64,000 nucleotides of DNA from Pardosa pseudoannulata (taxonomy: Eukaryota > Arthropoda > Arachnida > Araneae > Lycosidae), in assembly GCA_032207245.1 (NCBI GenBank), contig CM063504.1, positions 18,736,907-18,800,906 of the forward strand. Direction: 5' to 3'. The position numbers and the translations under genes were made by a program. Within the stretch, counting starts at the first letter, position 1. The number at the start of each line of letters is the position of its first letter. Under the pieces are notes generated by a model, which had not been told where the DNA came from, did no database searches, and saw only the letters and a list, made by a program, of their open reading frames with translations. Shown in pieces: positions 38,801 through 50,344 of this stretch.

Positions 38801-39506
38801 TTAACACTTTAATGCCTCTCGTCTCATTTTTGATACCGCTAAAATATAGCTTCTAGAATTTTGAAGCTTTTTAGAACGTATTTTCCTTTTAAGAGTAGGT
38901 AGAGGGCAATCTTAAAAACAATCTAAGAAATTTTCAAGTAATTTTTATTAGTTATAAATTTTTCATTTGGATCGACACATGATAGTTTGAACAACACACA
39001 CATTTTACTATGCTATTATATATTATTTACTATTATATTATTATTATATATTATGCTATTATTATATATTATTATACTATTATATTATTGTTATATATTA
39101 TTATACTATTATATTATTGTTATATATTATTATATTACTATATTATTGTTATATATAATTACATAATTATATTATTGTTATATGTTATTATACTATTATA
39201 TTATTGTTATATATTATTATACTGTTATCTTATTGTTATATATTATTATACTATTATATTATATTTACTATATATTTAATATACTTTTTATATAGAATGA
39301 AATCATGACAGATTGCTTTATCTATTATAAATCTTTATTTTTCAGTATTTATTTTACATGTAATATAATACGAAATAAATATTTTTCACGAAGTATTTCC
39401 TTTTTCATAAATGGCATCCTATAATGCTTAAATCCTATAATGCTTTAGATTTAGGATATGCATTGATATGTAATCAGTAGAAATAACTCTGGCATTGAAG
39501 GGTTAA
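38801..39506. mobile_element. TTAA-flanked piggyBac-like non-autonomous element
   Basis: Left end TTAACACTTTAATGCCTCTC and right end (reverse complement) TTAACCCTTCAATGCCAGAG form an inverted repeat matching at about 15 of 20 positions, each starting with TTAA, the invariant target site of piggyBac transposons. The element is 706 bp and contains no transposase, so it would depend on an autonomous relative. A 30-bp tandem repeat block (39010-39280) lies inside. Confidence 0.6.
39010..39280. repeat. Tandem repeat of about 30 bp, TA/ATT-rich
   Basis: ATTATTGTTATATATTATTA recurs about every 30 bp for roughly eight copies with small changes. Confidence 0.85.
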
Positions 39507-39829
39507 TCAATGAAATGATGTAACATAAGAGAGTATTTCTCCATCAATATTTTAATTTTGGTATTCGTCGTAGTGAGTTAAAGTGGACCTGAGCAAGTAC
39601 CAGAGCAAGATACGATCGACTGTCAGCATGGTATGTTTAGGGGTTTGTTAACTTTTAAAACAGTGGTGACTCATGCTGAAAGGGAAATTGTTTAGATACA
39701 CCATAAAGTTTTTCATGCTTAATAAAATTATACAAAATTTTGTGAGACGTATAAAATCCTTTTTATTTTTTATGAAATACTGAAGTAATTCGAGTTCATT
39801 TATAATAATTAAAAATGTAGAACAATTAA

Positions 39830-40447
39830 TACCTAAACACTTGGCATGCGAGTATACTTCACTGCCAACTTACGCGTGCAGCGGGCGTTTTTTCGTGAAT
39901 CGCGAAAAAGGTTAGTTATTTAGAAAAATCGAAAACTACTTTGTTTTTATGAACGAAACTTTTTTTTATTTTACACTTTAATATATACTGTATGATTATT
40001 TAACAAAAAGAACAAAATTTTTATGAAATCACAAAAATAAACAATTTTTATAATTTTACAAATTATTCAAAAATATTTTTTCATCACAGGTACAAATAGA
40101 ACTATTTATTATCAATTTTGTATTCATCAATAAAAACCAATCTTCAAATTGACAAAACACGACTTGTACGTTCTGGACCTAGGAATTCGATTGAAGAAGA
40201 AATAACGCAACAAAAGCCGAGTAACTCGACAATCATAATTTTTGGAAAAAATAATGCAAAGCGTTGCATAGCAACGAAAACAACACGCATATAATGTCAC
40301 ACATACATATAATTAAGCGTATTTAGTAGATTTAGAGTTAGCTAATATCCATCACAAATCTACTAAATACGTATTTTTAAGTGACCCGCGCTCCAGTGAC
40401 AGACTGCAAAAAGCGTAAAAATACGTTGCCCTCACGCGAAGTGTTAA
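39830..40447. mobile_element. Possible TTAA-type non-autonomous element
   Basis: Left CTAAACACTTGGCATGCGAG and right (reverse complement) CTTAACACTTCGCGTGAGG are similar inverted ends; the right end has TTAA, the left has TAAA, perhaps a mutated site. About 615 bp, GC-richer near both ends, no coding content. Weaker than the elements at 38801 and 42898 because the inverted repeats decay quickly. Confidence 0.4.
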
Positions 40448-42896
40448 GATTTTGAAAAAAAATTATGTTTTATTAAGGTTCTAGTGGTTACTTAATATAG
40501 AATATATGTATTAACCTACAATTTAAATTAAAGTAATTTAAATTAAGAAACTGCCTCTTATAGAATGAATTCATAATTCAGAATTGTTTTTATATAAGAA
40601 GTTTTGAAAACTAATTGATATTAAGAATAAAATGGAAATTAAATTAAATTGTAACTAACTGGTAAAAGAATAATCTGATATTTAGTTATCTGAATGATAT
40701 TAATTTGTTCTAAGATAATACAAATACATACACACAGAAGAAAATTTAGACTTAATTATCGAGTAGAATTTTATGAAAATCACCATGATGCAGTTAATTT
40801 TTAACTGTTATGTATTAAATTTATCATATTTTATAGCAATCACTTAAGAGAAATAATTTCAGAACTTTATATCAGATGATACAAATCTTTAATATAGCAT
40901 AAATTTTTATATAATTTTACTAAGCAATTAGAAATTTGTGGTATTTTAAACAAACTATCAGCATGCATGATTTTCTATAAGAACATGAATGATTTTTTCC
41001 TTAATCTCTATTTCTGAAGTGATTACATATACGATTTTATGAATCGATATGTATGATATGCTTCAGTAAAGAAGCACCAAGATAGTTTAATGTTTTATTT
41101 CCTATCTCCTTTTAGATAGTACATCTAGTATATTCAACGAATAAAAAATATTTTGAGTATAAACACTTAAAAATCCTGGAACTATCTATTACTGTTCTGT
41201 TATATGAAAGGAAAAGCTCAAAAATATTAATACATCACTAATAATTTTTCCTGTTCATCTTATTCTTTTTCAAACATTTCAACATCACGTGAGTACTGCT
41301 ATTGTTTAGCCAGTCCATTGACTCTAAAAATATTCTTTTGTATAAAGTTTATGCAGTAATATATTGGTTCATTCCAACTTCTTTTATATTGTTTTTAAAT
41401 ATGATTCAGAGAACTTAATTCTACCAGTCAACTCGGGGCTGCTTTTATTCTCAACCCTTCGTGTCCATATTCTCATTTACTGTCATGTTTCTTGAGTTAT
41501 GTGTTAATATCCCATGTAGCACACGGAAAGAATGATTTAATCCATAGAGTAAAGAATAGGAATACTAGAATAGGCGTGAGCAATTAAGAAAGAGGCGCAT
41601 ACAGAACTGTTTAATTTTTAGTCTTTGAACGGCTTCGTCCGCATTCATTAACGCATTCCGGTTTCTGCAAAAACCCTCCCAATTAACCTCAGGTTGTAAC
41701 GGAACCATTATCAGAGGGAACCCCCTTTTCTTCTCTGTTTTCCATTGCAAATGTGTCTCACTGCAGCAGACAATACCTCGAAATGAAATCCACTGAATAA
41801 ATTTTCTGATGCCGCATTCACCTGCTCTTATTATTTTATTACTCGACTCCAGCTTTTTCGAGTCGCTCTCTCGAAGCCGTTAAAAAGAGTGCGCTCGCCG
41901 TGAGAAAAGTATTAACCGGCCAGTAAATCGCGGCATACGGACACTGGCCTCTTAATGGGAAGTCGTGATCAGGGAAAAACGATTTGGAAGGGATGTCCGA
42001 CACACCAGGAAGAGAAACTATGCAGAAATTTTTTTTCAAGCAGAAAAAAAAAAATCACAGATTTTTTTTCTTCTTCTTATACTCTCCTTTTTTTTCCAGA
42101 CTCTGAGTTGTTGCAATGAAAAGGTTTTGTGATAAAATGTGGTAATCTTGAGGTTCGCAGAAAGCAGACTTTTGTTATGGGTATCATTAGACACTCAGTA
42201 CATTAGGAAATTTTTTTGGTGATTTGTAGTACCGCCTGTGAGAGCGTAATGCGCTTAATAGCGGATGCGACAGCTTTTGTTAATACACAATCACACAATG
42301 CTCATGAATAAATAAACGTGGTTAAAGAAGAATAGCTCTGGGGAAGTCATTTTCTGAATTCGATGCAGAGTAAATTAACAAAAATGAATACTGAATTTTC
42401 CTTTTTAGTGTTACTGACTGCTTAGTAAGATAAGGAAGGGAGATTTACAGGGTTATACGGTCTTTTGCTGCTTATCGCATTGCATATATTCAATATGAGG
42501 AACATCATTTACCTTTTGTGGCATCATATTTGTTTTTATTATGTATTTAAAGTTGGACATCAATCTTTTATTCGTTGCCATATAAAAGTATTAAAATGAA
42601 GATAAGTAAATTTTCTTTGCAAAAGAAATATTTCTTTATATCTATTTTATTCTACTGTACAGTATTCATCACTTTTGATACTGAATAACTTTATTCTTTT
42701 ACTGAAAGTTTAAGGAAGTTGAATCAAAATAAAATATTGCTTTCCATTTTTCACAAAGCTATATGCTGTTAACAATGAAAGTTTGGTCTTATAGTTTTGC
42801 TGAATATTAGATACTTCTAACTTTTATCTTTCTTGATATATTTATGACGCAAGTTATAAGTAAAATTGTTTTAACTTCAAGCTGTAGTATATTCAG
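40448..42896. other. Non-coding stretch with a possible conserved island
   Basis: About 41560-42040 is the most complex part, with words like GAGTCGCTCTCTCGAAGCCG and ATTAACCGGCCAGTAAATCG. Two minus-strand open frames of about 60-66 codons cross it, but I recognise no domain and see no exon signals. An enhancer or conserved non-coding element is one possibility. Confidence 0.35.
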
Positions 42897-42897
42897 T

Positions 42898-43714
42898 TTA
42901 ACACGTTGACGGACACTTGCGTCTATAGCCGTCAAAGCGAAGTTTACTATGAGTCATGAAGGATTTTTTGGTTTTGGTTTGTAGTGCTACGGTCTACTTT
43001 TTGCAACATGATGGCTAATGAGACCCGGACCTAAAGCTTAAAACCGATTCCGAACGGTTACGAACATCCATGCCACTGTGGGATTCGAACCTAGGAACTC
43101 TAGTATCGAAGGCCAGCATCCTAACCAATCGGCCATCGTTCGGCCAAGGTATGAAGGAAATAGCTGTACAAAACGAAACAGTCGTTTTTAGACACTGCAG
43201 CTATAACGGCACAAATCTACATTTACCGGCGTACAAGTAGAGGCCTAGTGTGATGTTTTGGAAACAATTTTTAGGTTGAATTATGTTTTCCACCAGTTAC
43301 ATGACTTGCAACTTCAGTATGCACTTGGTTGGGAAGGGAGTAGTGCGATCGTGTCTTCTCTTGAATTTATTTTTTTGTCATTTATTTTTTTATTATTATT
43401 AACTAACATTTTATGTATAACTCCCACGTATACTTTGTTACACACAAAAAATTGCTTATTTGAGTCATAAAACCTGTCATTTACTTTTTTAAATATTTGC
43501 TGTTATAGCCGCCATCGTCCCATTACTTATTGTCTAGAGTTCGCTGGCGCCATTACGGTTATAGCCGTAAGCTAATTAAAGATGCTTATTTAATCAAAAT
43601 TAAGTTTATTAAGTAGAAAGAGTAAAACTATACTTCTAATATTAAAAAAATTACAAAAACACACAGTGTTAATTTTCGAACGTAACTTGTTCTTACTGTC
43701 CGTCAATGTGTTAA
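42898..43714. mobile_element. TTAA-flanked piggyBac-like non-autonomous element
   Basis: Left end TTAACACGTTGACGGACA (from 42898) and right end (reverse complement from 43714) TTAACACATTGACGGACA differ at one of 18 positions, and both begin with TTAA. Internal motifs of the type TATAGCCG occur near both ends (42914, 43504, 43559) with a reverse form near 43200, perhaps transposase-binding subterminal repeats. A SINE sits inside; without it the element is about 630 bp. No transposase is present. Confidence 0.75.
42964..43150 (-). mobile_element. tRNA-derived SINE, family A, inserted in the TTAA element
   Basis: Reverse orientation: GTAGTGCTACGGTCTAC, GGCTAATGAGACCCGG, CCGATTCCGAACGG, CCACTGTGGGATTCGAACC (B box) and ACCAATCGGCCATCG (A box). 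ATGAAGGA flanks it at 42956-42963 and 43151-43158, an 8-bp target-site duplication, so it inserted after the TTAA element was in place. Confidence 0.85.
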
Positions 43715-43764
43715 TATTAATTTACTGAATAGAATAATTCAAAATTAAGTTTTTATTTTTTTGT

Positions 43765-43960
43765 AATCCCTTATTTAAGAAGACATATCAGTTTTAAACT
43801 TTCAAAATTTCATTTTTTTACGTTTACATTTTAAATATCTTTTGTCGTTTCTAAACCGTTTAAAACAAACCGGTGGAAAAATTTTAATTATAACCTATAA
43901 AACTATATAGTTTTTGCATTGAATGCCATAGCTTTTAAGGTAACTATAAAAACTTTAAAT
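43765..43960. repeat. Interspersed repeat R5, second copy
   Basis: Relative of 20615-20795 (TATTTAAGAAGACATATCAG, TTTTAAACTTTCAAAATT, AACCTATAAAACTATATAG, AAGGTAACTATAAAAAC). Confidence 0.5.
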
Positions 43961-44866
43961 GTATTTTACTGAAAACTGCGTAATTTTCACTTTCTTGTAT
44001 TGTAAAGAAAAAGAACTACTTTCAATAATGATTTTTTAACTTTTCACAGTAAATTCATTAGAGACCTGCAGTAAAACTCTACCTACTCTTTTCGGTGTTA
44101 TTTGTGTTATTTATTTCATTAAGTATTTATAGTATTTAAAATAGGAATTTTATACATTATTTTAGCTCTTTAGAAATTGAATCCCCTGGTGTAATACTTT
44201 TTATACTTTTTAAAAATTTATATATTTAGAGAATTAGTGTTCACATAGATTTTATAAAAAGGGCAGGGGAGACTTGTTAAAAAGAAGACACGTTTTATTA
44301 AATGAAAAGGCACTTTTTAGAATGAAAAGGCACTTTCTCAGTTTTAATTGATTTCAGAATTTATATATATTTGAAATGGAAAAAAAGGAGCACGGCACGT
44401 CAACGTTAATTAAAAAAAGGGCAGGGCGCAGCGCCGTTCAAAAAGAGCGAAATGTGAACATTATAGAGAAGGATATCTAATAATTATTGTTTACATAAAT
44501 GCATAAATTATTAATGAAATTTAATCTGTGTTGTTGAAAGTGTGCGACAGAAAAATTTTAAAATATTTTAAACATGTTCTCCTTTTTCTCTTTTGATATA
44601 AAGTTCTTATATTTTAGAAACAAAGTACATTCGGGAAAATTAATTAAATAGAAATAAAGAACAAATGTTGAAAATCCCATGAATTTACAGTAATAATGTA
44701 AAGATACTAGACTATCCGACAGACGTTATCCTGTTTTAACGCTATAAATCCAAATATTGTAAAATGTTTTTAAATAAATTATAATTTGGACCATTTTCAT
44801 GGAAAGTAAGGAAAAAATTATTTTAAAATTCTGGACGCCACCACATTCATGACAAATGTAGTTAGA
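43961..44866. other. AT-rich non-coding stretch
   Basis: No gene recognised. GGGCAGGG-containing words at about 44264 and 44421 repeat, without clear boundaries. Confidence 0.4.
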
Positions 44867-44867
44867 T

Positions 44868-44970
44868 TGAATTAAGATTCTCACATCGCCTGTACGGTAA
44901 TTCGATCCTGGGGCTTCTCGTACTGAAGCCCGTTGCACCGACCACTGCGTCACAGATACGTTGGCAGTGA
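44868..44970 (-). mobile_element. tRNA-like SINE head, fragment
   Basis: On the minus strand, CTGTGACGCAGTGGTCGG (A box) and CCAGGATCGAATTACC (B box) surround an anticodon-arm-like hairpin (GGGCTTCAGTACGAGAAGCCC). Arms do not close into a full cloverleaf, so a SINE fragment is more likely than a tRNA gene. Confidence 0.45.
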
Positions 44971-45064
44971 AGGGTTTCAAGCGGCTTTATAATAATCTCA
45001 ATAAGTGCGCAATTCTGGATTTTTATTTAAAAAAAAAACATTTTTTATCGGATCAAATTGTGAA

Positions 45065-45222
45065 TCTAAACCATTCTCGGAGTTCGTGTGTTCGATTCCC
45101 ACTGTGACATGGATGTTCGTAGCCATTCGGAATCGGCTTTAAACAGTAGGGTCCGGTCTCATTAGTCCTCGTGTTGCAAAAAGTAGACCGTAGTGCTCCC
45201 AACCAACTAAACCAATCTCGAA
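45065..45222 (+). mobile_element. tRNA-derived SINE, family A, 5'-truncated
   Basis: Starts near the B box (GTGTTCGATTCCCACTGTG) and runs through GGATGTTCGTAGCCATTCGG, GGTCTCATTAGTCC and GTAGACCGTAGTGCTCC to CAACTAAACC; the A box is missing. Confidence 0.85.
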
Positions 45223-46704
45223 TCAACCTAATTACTTACACAAAATTTCATCAGAATCAGTCCAGCCGTATAGGATGAGTTCTAATACAAATACACGAAC
45301 AGAAGAATTATACATATAACGAGGATAAGGTAAAAAATAAGAAAAAAATTTTCATTTAAATTATCTTAAGGGTAATATTTCCCCTTAAACGGCTTAAAGG
45401 TAAAAATAGACTGACTTTTAAAAATAGACTGAGTTTCCTTTGCCATAGATGCTTTATTCGCTATGGTTTCAAATCTTTGACGAAAAACAATAAAATGTGT
45501 AAGTTAGGAACAAATAATGTTTATACAAATTCGATAAACATTCCCGTTTACTGCTACAAACACACTTAAGTACCATGAAGGAATTAAGGTTCCACACTTT
45601 TTCAAACCGAAAACGTATCGGTTGCTAGAAAGATTTCAAAGGTCAAACCGCTATATAGAATTTTTGAAACAAACAATTCTTCTGTGGTAACATTTTGTTA
45701 CAGACTTACTCACTTTTTGCCTTTCATTCTGAAGGAAACGTGATCGAAATGCTGCGGTAAACATATTTTCTCCGACATATTTGGCGAAGAGGGGTCACCG
45801 CTGGTGTCAGGTGTAGGTGACCGACCCTTTCCATCATGTCTCAATCCGGCCCTTAGGTAAACTTGACGGATATCAGCAGGAATTATCGCTTCATAACGTT
45901 AGTGGCAGGTGTATGAGAGCTGACCTTCAAACTGAAATTCGGAGAAATTTTTTCATTTCTTTCGAAGGAAATCTCGTCCTTTATAGATTCACTAAAAAGT
46001 ATAAATGTGTTATTAATGAATACAAGGCTGGTAATTAAAACATTCGTGATTGACAAACGTTTTGAGTTTCTAATACAGAGCACAGGCGAAAATAAAAAAA
46101 TTCTTAAATGGTTTGTTACAAATTTTCATAGTCAAAGCAAGGATAAAATTTAATCTTAAAAAGTTCAAACATGAAAGCAATGAAATATCCAAGTATAAAC
46201 TAAATAAAATAATTATGGGATTACCGAAATTATATTTCTCTCTCCTGTTCCAATTTTCTTATGACATATACATATTATATGTTGCCACATTCAGAAATAG
46301 AAACTGCAGAAAGTGAATTCACGTCAGCGGCAACTAGAATTAAAACTTGTAATTCATGGCAGCTTATTTTGGGAATAGAAATTGTAATGACGTGAATTCA
46401 AGTCAGTGATCACCAATGTGTATATACAAATATGATTATGAGTTTAATTATATTTTTATTCTACTTTAATAACTAATTAATACTAAATATTTTTATTAAT
46501 AATCTCTAAGACCAGTGACAGTAGCAGATACACAACTATTTGAATTGAGACCACCTTAGCTTCAGAGAACTGTTAATAATGCAGTAAAATTTAAACAAGA
46601 AATTATGATTTTACGGTATTTAAATTACGGAGGTAGCTACTAACGTCCCTTAGGCTTTTAAAAACTTCCGTTTTGTTTTAAATATACAAAGGCTCATTGA
46701 AAAG
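45223..46704. other. Non-coding stretch, no gene seen
   Basis: 45760-45980 is comparatively complex but has no recognisable protein. An inverted repeat lies at 46314-46400 (listed separately). Confidence 0.4.
46314..46400. repeat. Short inverted repeat with CRE-like CGTCA cores
   Basis: TGAATTCACGTCA at 46314-46326 is the exact reverse complement of TGACGTGAATTCA at 46388-46400, 61 bp apart. Could be a very short MITE or a pair of regulatory sites. Confidence 0.5.
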
Positions 46705-46706
46705 TG

Positions 46707-46888
46707 AGCCGAACGGTGGCCGATTCGTTAGGGTGCTACCCGTCGGTACTGGAGTTCGTAGGTTCAATTCCCACAGTGGAATGAATGTTCGTAGCCGTTC
46801 GGGATCGGCTCTAAGCTGTAGGTCCCGGTCTCATTAGCCCTCTTGTTGCAAAAAGTAGACCGTAGCACTCCGAACTAAACCAAATCAT
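46707..46888 (+). mobile_element. tRNA-derived SINE, family A, near full length
   Basis: GAACGGTGGCCGATTCGTTA (A box), GGTTCAATTCCCACAG (B box), GTTCGTAGCCGTTCGG, GTCCCGGTCTCATTAGCCC, GTAGACCGTAGCACTCC and the tail ACTAAACCAAA. CATTGAAAAGTGA occurs on both sides (46693 and 46886), consistent with a target-site duplication. Confidence 0.9.
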
Positions 46889-47280
46889 TGAAAAGTGAAA
46901 TGTTCAGTAAAAGCTTGTATCACGTAAAGTATGAAAATCTTTGAGTAACGCTTCAACGTTATGAGAGACTTTTCTTTGTTTACCTAACACCTAGCAAATA
47001 ATTCATATAGTTAGTGTGTTTATATGAGTCTAAAGTACTCTTACAAGAAGTTCTAGAACTTCACGTTAGATGTTTTGTGGTATTATTTAATGTTTAGAAA
47101 TGGATAAATTCTATCTCAGATATTTTGTCGATTCTTAAGATATTTTGTCTTTTTCCTAAAATATTTTTAAGTAAAGCGTGTACTTTTTTTTAAATAAAAA
47201 ATAAAGAATTCTTTATTTCTCGACCACCATGCACAAAATTTGTACACAGAAAAAAGTACATGTGCCGGACTTGTATATAT

Positions 47281-47347
47281 ATAATAGTCATATCATATAT
47301 ATATTTATAATATATATATATATATTATATATATATTTATATATAAA
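47281..47347. repeat. TA-rich microsatellite
   Basis: TATATA with TTTATA interruptions, followed by a short TG run and by a tRNA-like A-box fragment (GACGAGTGGGTTAAGGC at about 47366). Confidence 0.9.
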
Positions 47348-47735
47348 TGTGTGTGTGTGAGACATGGACGAGTGGGTTAAGGCATGGAAGACACATTTGG
47401 ATTTGTGTATAAAAACTTCTTTATTGAAATCCTTCTGTCCCTAGCTATACCATTTAGAAATCCTTTTTTCTCATACTTTGCCACGACAAGCAGGGAGGAT
47501 GTTATCAGCTCACACTAGTTCTCCTCTCAGAACTGACTTTTTTTGGCGTTGCTATTGTTGCTAACATACAGCAAAATTCCTATGTCTACTTCCGCGTCAG
47601 TTCTTTTACTCTTATAGTTTCCGCTCCGACGAGTTGATCTTTCTCCTATTACGTTATCCTTAATGCGTTTCTAACTATTCATAATTATAATCCTCTTAAA
47701 TCTCACCCCCATTTTTAAACCTGACACATATACTT
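47348..47735. other. Non-coding segment with SINE-like start
   Basis: After the A-box-like word near 47366 there is no clear B box. The rest has no coding or repeat match in the window. Confidence 0.35.
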
Positions 47736-47867
<132 letters not shown>

Positions 47868-47934
47868 TATAAGAAATAAGTAAGTTAAATCTGTAAAAAA
47901 GTGTAGAAATTTTGTATAATATTAATGGCTCGAG

Positions 47935-48385
47935 AACATTCTCAGGGATTTTCAAATCTACATTTAAGGACAAAAATCCGCGTTCTTTTGCTTTTCCCCT
48001 TTTAACCTCCAATCTAAACTAATCACGGAGGGCTACAGTTCATGTTAATAGGCAAGGGGTCTAATCAATTAAAACTTTATAGCCATTGAAGCCAATTTAA
48101 GAAATTCTGCACAAAAAGGGGATTCATGCTATTGGAGACAGATTTTCCCTTAGATTTTTCTTAGACTCTTATTTCTACCTATAAATGATAAATAATCTCA
48201 AAATTCGTCCCGTACTTAAAATGAAGTAGGATCCATGCAACCGACTTTCTGGCAATAAATATCTTTCTTAACTGAAACGGCGTTTTAGTTTATCACATCA
48301 ACTGGCCATGATTGCAAATCCCCTTTGAACACTTCGTTTTACGACACACACACATATATACATATGTGTATATGTCTGTGTATAT
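47935..48385 (-). mobile_element. Interspersed repeat R4, reverse copy
   Basis: Same orientation as 25385-25860: CTCAGGGATTTTCAAATC, TAATCAATTAAAACTTTATA, GCCAATTTAAGAAATTCTGC, GGAGACAGATTTTCCC and AAACGGCGTTTTAGTTTATC. Ends in a CA/TA microsatellite (48343-48385), as does the 25385 copy. Confidence 0.65.
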
Positions 48386-48474
48386 ACGAAGGACGTTCTG
48401 AAGGTAGATTTCGCTATATTTTTTATGAAGAACCTTTATAACAAATGAGAAATTACAATATATAAGAAACCAAA

Positions 48475-48605
48475 TAATGTTCAAGTGGTAAGACACTTCT
48501 CTTCGGTACAGGAATCAGCGAGTTCTGATACCATCTCTAACACAAATGTTCGTAACAGTTTTGGTGTGCTTTAAGCAGCAAATTTCGGTCTAAATGAGCA
48601 AAATA
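48475..48605 (+). mobile_element. tRNA-derived SINE, family A, strongly diverged
   Basis: AATGTTCAAGTGGTAAGAC (A-box-like), GCGAGTTCTGATACC (B-box-like), AATGTTCGTAACAGTTTTGG, CTTTAAGCAGC and TTTCGGTCTAAATGAGC follow the family order; the tail is not recognisable. Confidence 0.5.
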
Positions 48606-49574
48606 ATTAACGCTTAATCCTCAAGATACTAAATTAATATTGAATGCCACTTTTTTGGTAACTACTCCATATATTTTTTTCAAATAAGAGAGAAAAGTTT
48701 ATAAACAATACATTCATTAAATGATACCGAGTGGTATTATTTATTTTTTTGCATATTTGCGTCTAAACTAATCGCTATGGTTATAGTTAAAGGAATTTAA
48801 CTGTGATTGTATCTCATACACAGTTTGTGGTTTCTTTTGCAGTTGAGAAAGTACACTTATTTCTCGTGTGATAGCGAAATACTTTCAGCCGATTAAAAGC
48901 CTTAACCTATGACACCTGAGTTAAATATAAATCAGTTAATGCTTTTTCTAAGTAACGCAAGAAATCTGCACATTCTGCTCCAATAAAAGGAATCTCAAAC
49001 TAACACTTGCAATAGTGTAAAGCCCTTACAGTGCGTGATAACGCCGTGTGTCATACACGACATAACCCGATTTTTCGTTCAATTGACCTCGATTGATTTG
49101 ATTAGAAGGAGTAACTTCTAAAATCTATTAACTGTGTTCCTTATATAAGTTTGCAACATATTCATTATCTAAAGAATCAACTTAGATGAAAATGGATAGT
49201 TTCTAGGTAGCCGTTACGAGTACAGAATATGTGGAAAATGGAAAAACGAACTATGATCTATGGTTTTTCCTTTTGTATTTTTTGCAAAGTTTTTCCCTTG
49301 CCGAATGGCAACGAAAAAGGAAGAACGATTTTTGTTTTTGTTTTTTGATTACGGTTTTGAGTTGTTCTTTGAAATCTATGTATAATGTTCGTGTTTTTTT
49401 TAAATGTTTCTTCAGAATGAATTAAATAAACGTTTAATTCGTAGCGGAAAGCTTCTTCTTTAAATTGCGTTCTGCAGAATAAGCTTTTCCAGTGCGTCCC
49501 ACAGAATCCAAGCGTGAAAGGGTAAGACTCTTTTAATATTTTTTAATGCTCTTCCCTTAAGATCGAAATCATAT
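48606..49574. other. Non-coding stretch, no gene seen
   Basis: No supported exon, RNA or repeat. Confidence 0.45.
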
Positions 49575-50303
49575 GGTCGTTGTAACGAATTGAAAAAAAT
49601 AAAAAAAATTAAGCAAAGAAATGATGCAACAGTACATACCTAGAGAACACTTCTATTTATTTGTATTTCAATTACTGAATTTTTGAAAAAAAGTCTTTTA
49701 TTGAAGCCTGTTTCAAGTTCATTTGAGAATTTTTCCTTATCACTGATTCCATATCCGTTAGATTTTGAACAAAATCTTCAGAATTAAATTGTCCTTCAAA
49801 ATATTGACACAGGGTATTGATTGCATTGAAGGCTTCTTTTTCATTCACTTTTTAAAAGCTTGGGCGATTTCTTCTCCATCGTCGGAATAGGAGATTTCTT
49901 CATTTCCGGTAATACGGGCAATAAAATCGTCCTATTTCAAATTTTCTCTGCAGCACTGTAAAGTTTGGTCTACCGCAACAAACTTATCAAAAGATAATTG
50001 AAGATTTAGTTCTCCCATTTTCTTCACGCTCCCTCCTCCCCTTCAAACACAAAGAGGGGGTACAGGTTTCTTGAAGTTGCTCCACAGTACGATAATTTTG
50101 AAATAGCCCATTTGCTCATAAGTTCTGCGGTCTAAAATTGGCGGTGGCAATGAAAAATAATACTCTTGGTGGTCGTTATAATGATTCAAAATTACATTAT
50201 TCCAATGGTAAAATAATTGGGACTTTTTAAGATGGTCGTTCTAACGAAGGGGTCGTTGTATCGTGGGGTCGTTAAAAACAAATTCTACTGTAGAACGACT
50301 AAT
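49575..50303 (-). mobile_element. Tigger/pogo-like DNA transposon relic
   Basis: The high-coordinate end carries a pogo-type terminal repeat (minus-strand reading CAGTAGAATTTG, then three GTCGTTC/GTCGTTG/GTCGTTA-type words) flanked by TA. A GGTCGTTGTAACGAA word at about 49577 marks the other end region. Between them the minus strand holds the C-terminal part of a Tigger-like transposase. The rest of the transposase is deleted, so this is a short, dead derivative. Confidence 0.7.
49672..50018 (-). pseudogene. Tigger/pogo-type transposase, C-terminal relic
   Basis: Read on the minus strand from 50018 the frame begins MGELNLQLSF, has an in-frame TAG after about 28 codons, continues DDFIARITGNEEISYSDDGE, and needs a frame change near 49850 to reach VNEKEAFNAINTLCQYFEG and NSEDFVQNLTDMESVI. 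It closes KQASIKDFFSKIQ and a TAA at 49672-49674. The acidic stretch, the helix with regularly spaced Leu/Ile, and a terminal Q-x-x-I-x-x-F-F box (PCNA-interacting-motif-like) are usual at the C-terminus of Tigger transposases in animals. The DNA-binding and DDE domains are absent. With a stop codon and a frameshift it is a pseudogene, still legible enough to suggest moderate age. Confidence 0.65.
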
Positions 50304-50344
50304 GGATCAGAAAGTTACACCACGTTTCCTATGCCTTTCCAGTA

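Noticed and set aside
44868..44970. tRNA gene on the minus strand
   Set aside because: A and B boxes and one arm are present, but the acceptor and other arms do not close; a SINE head fits better.
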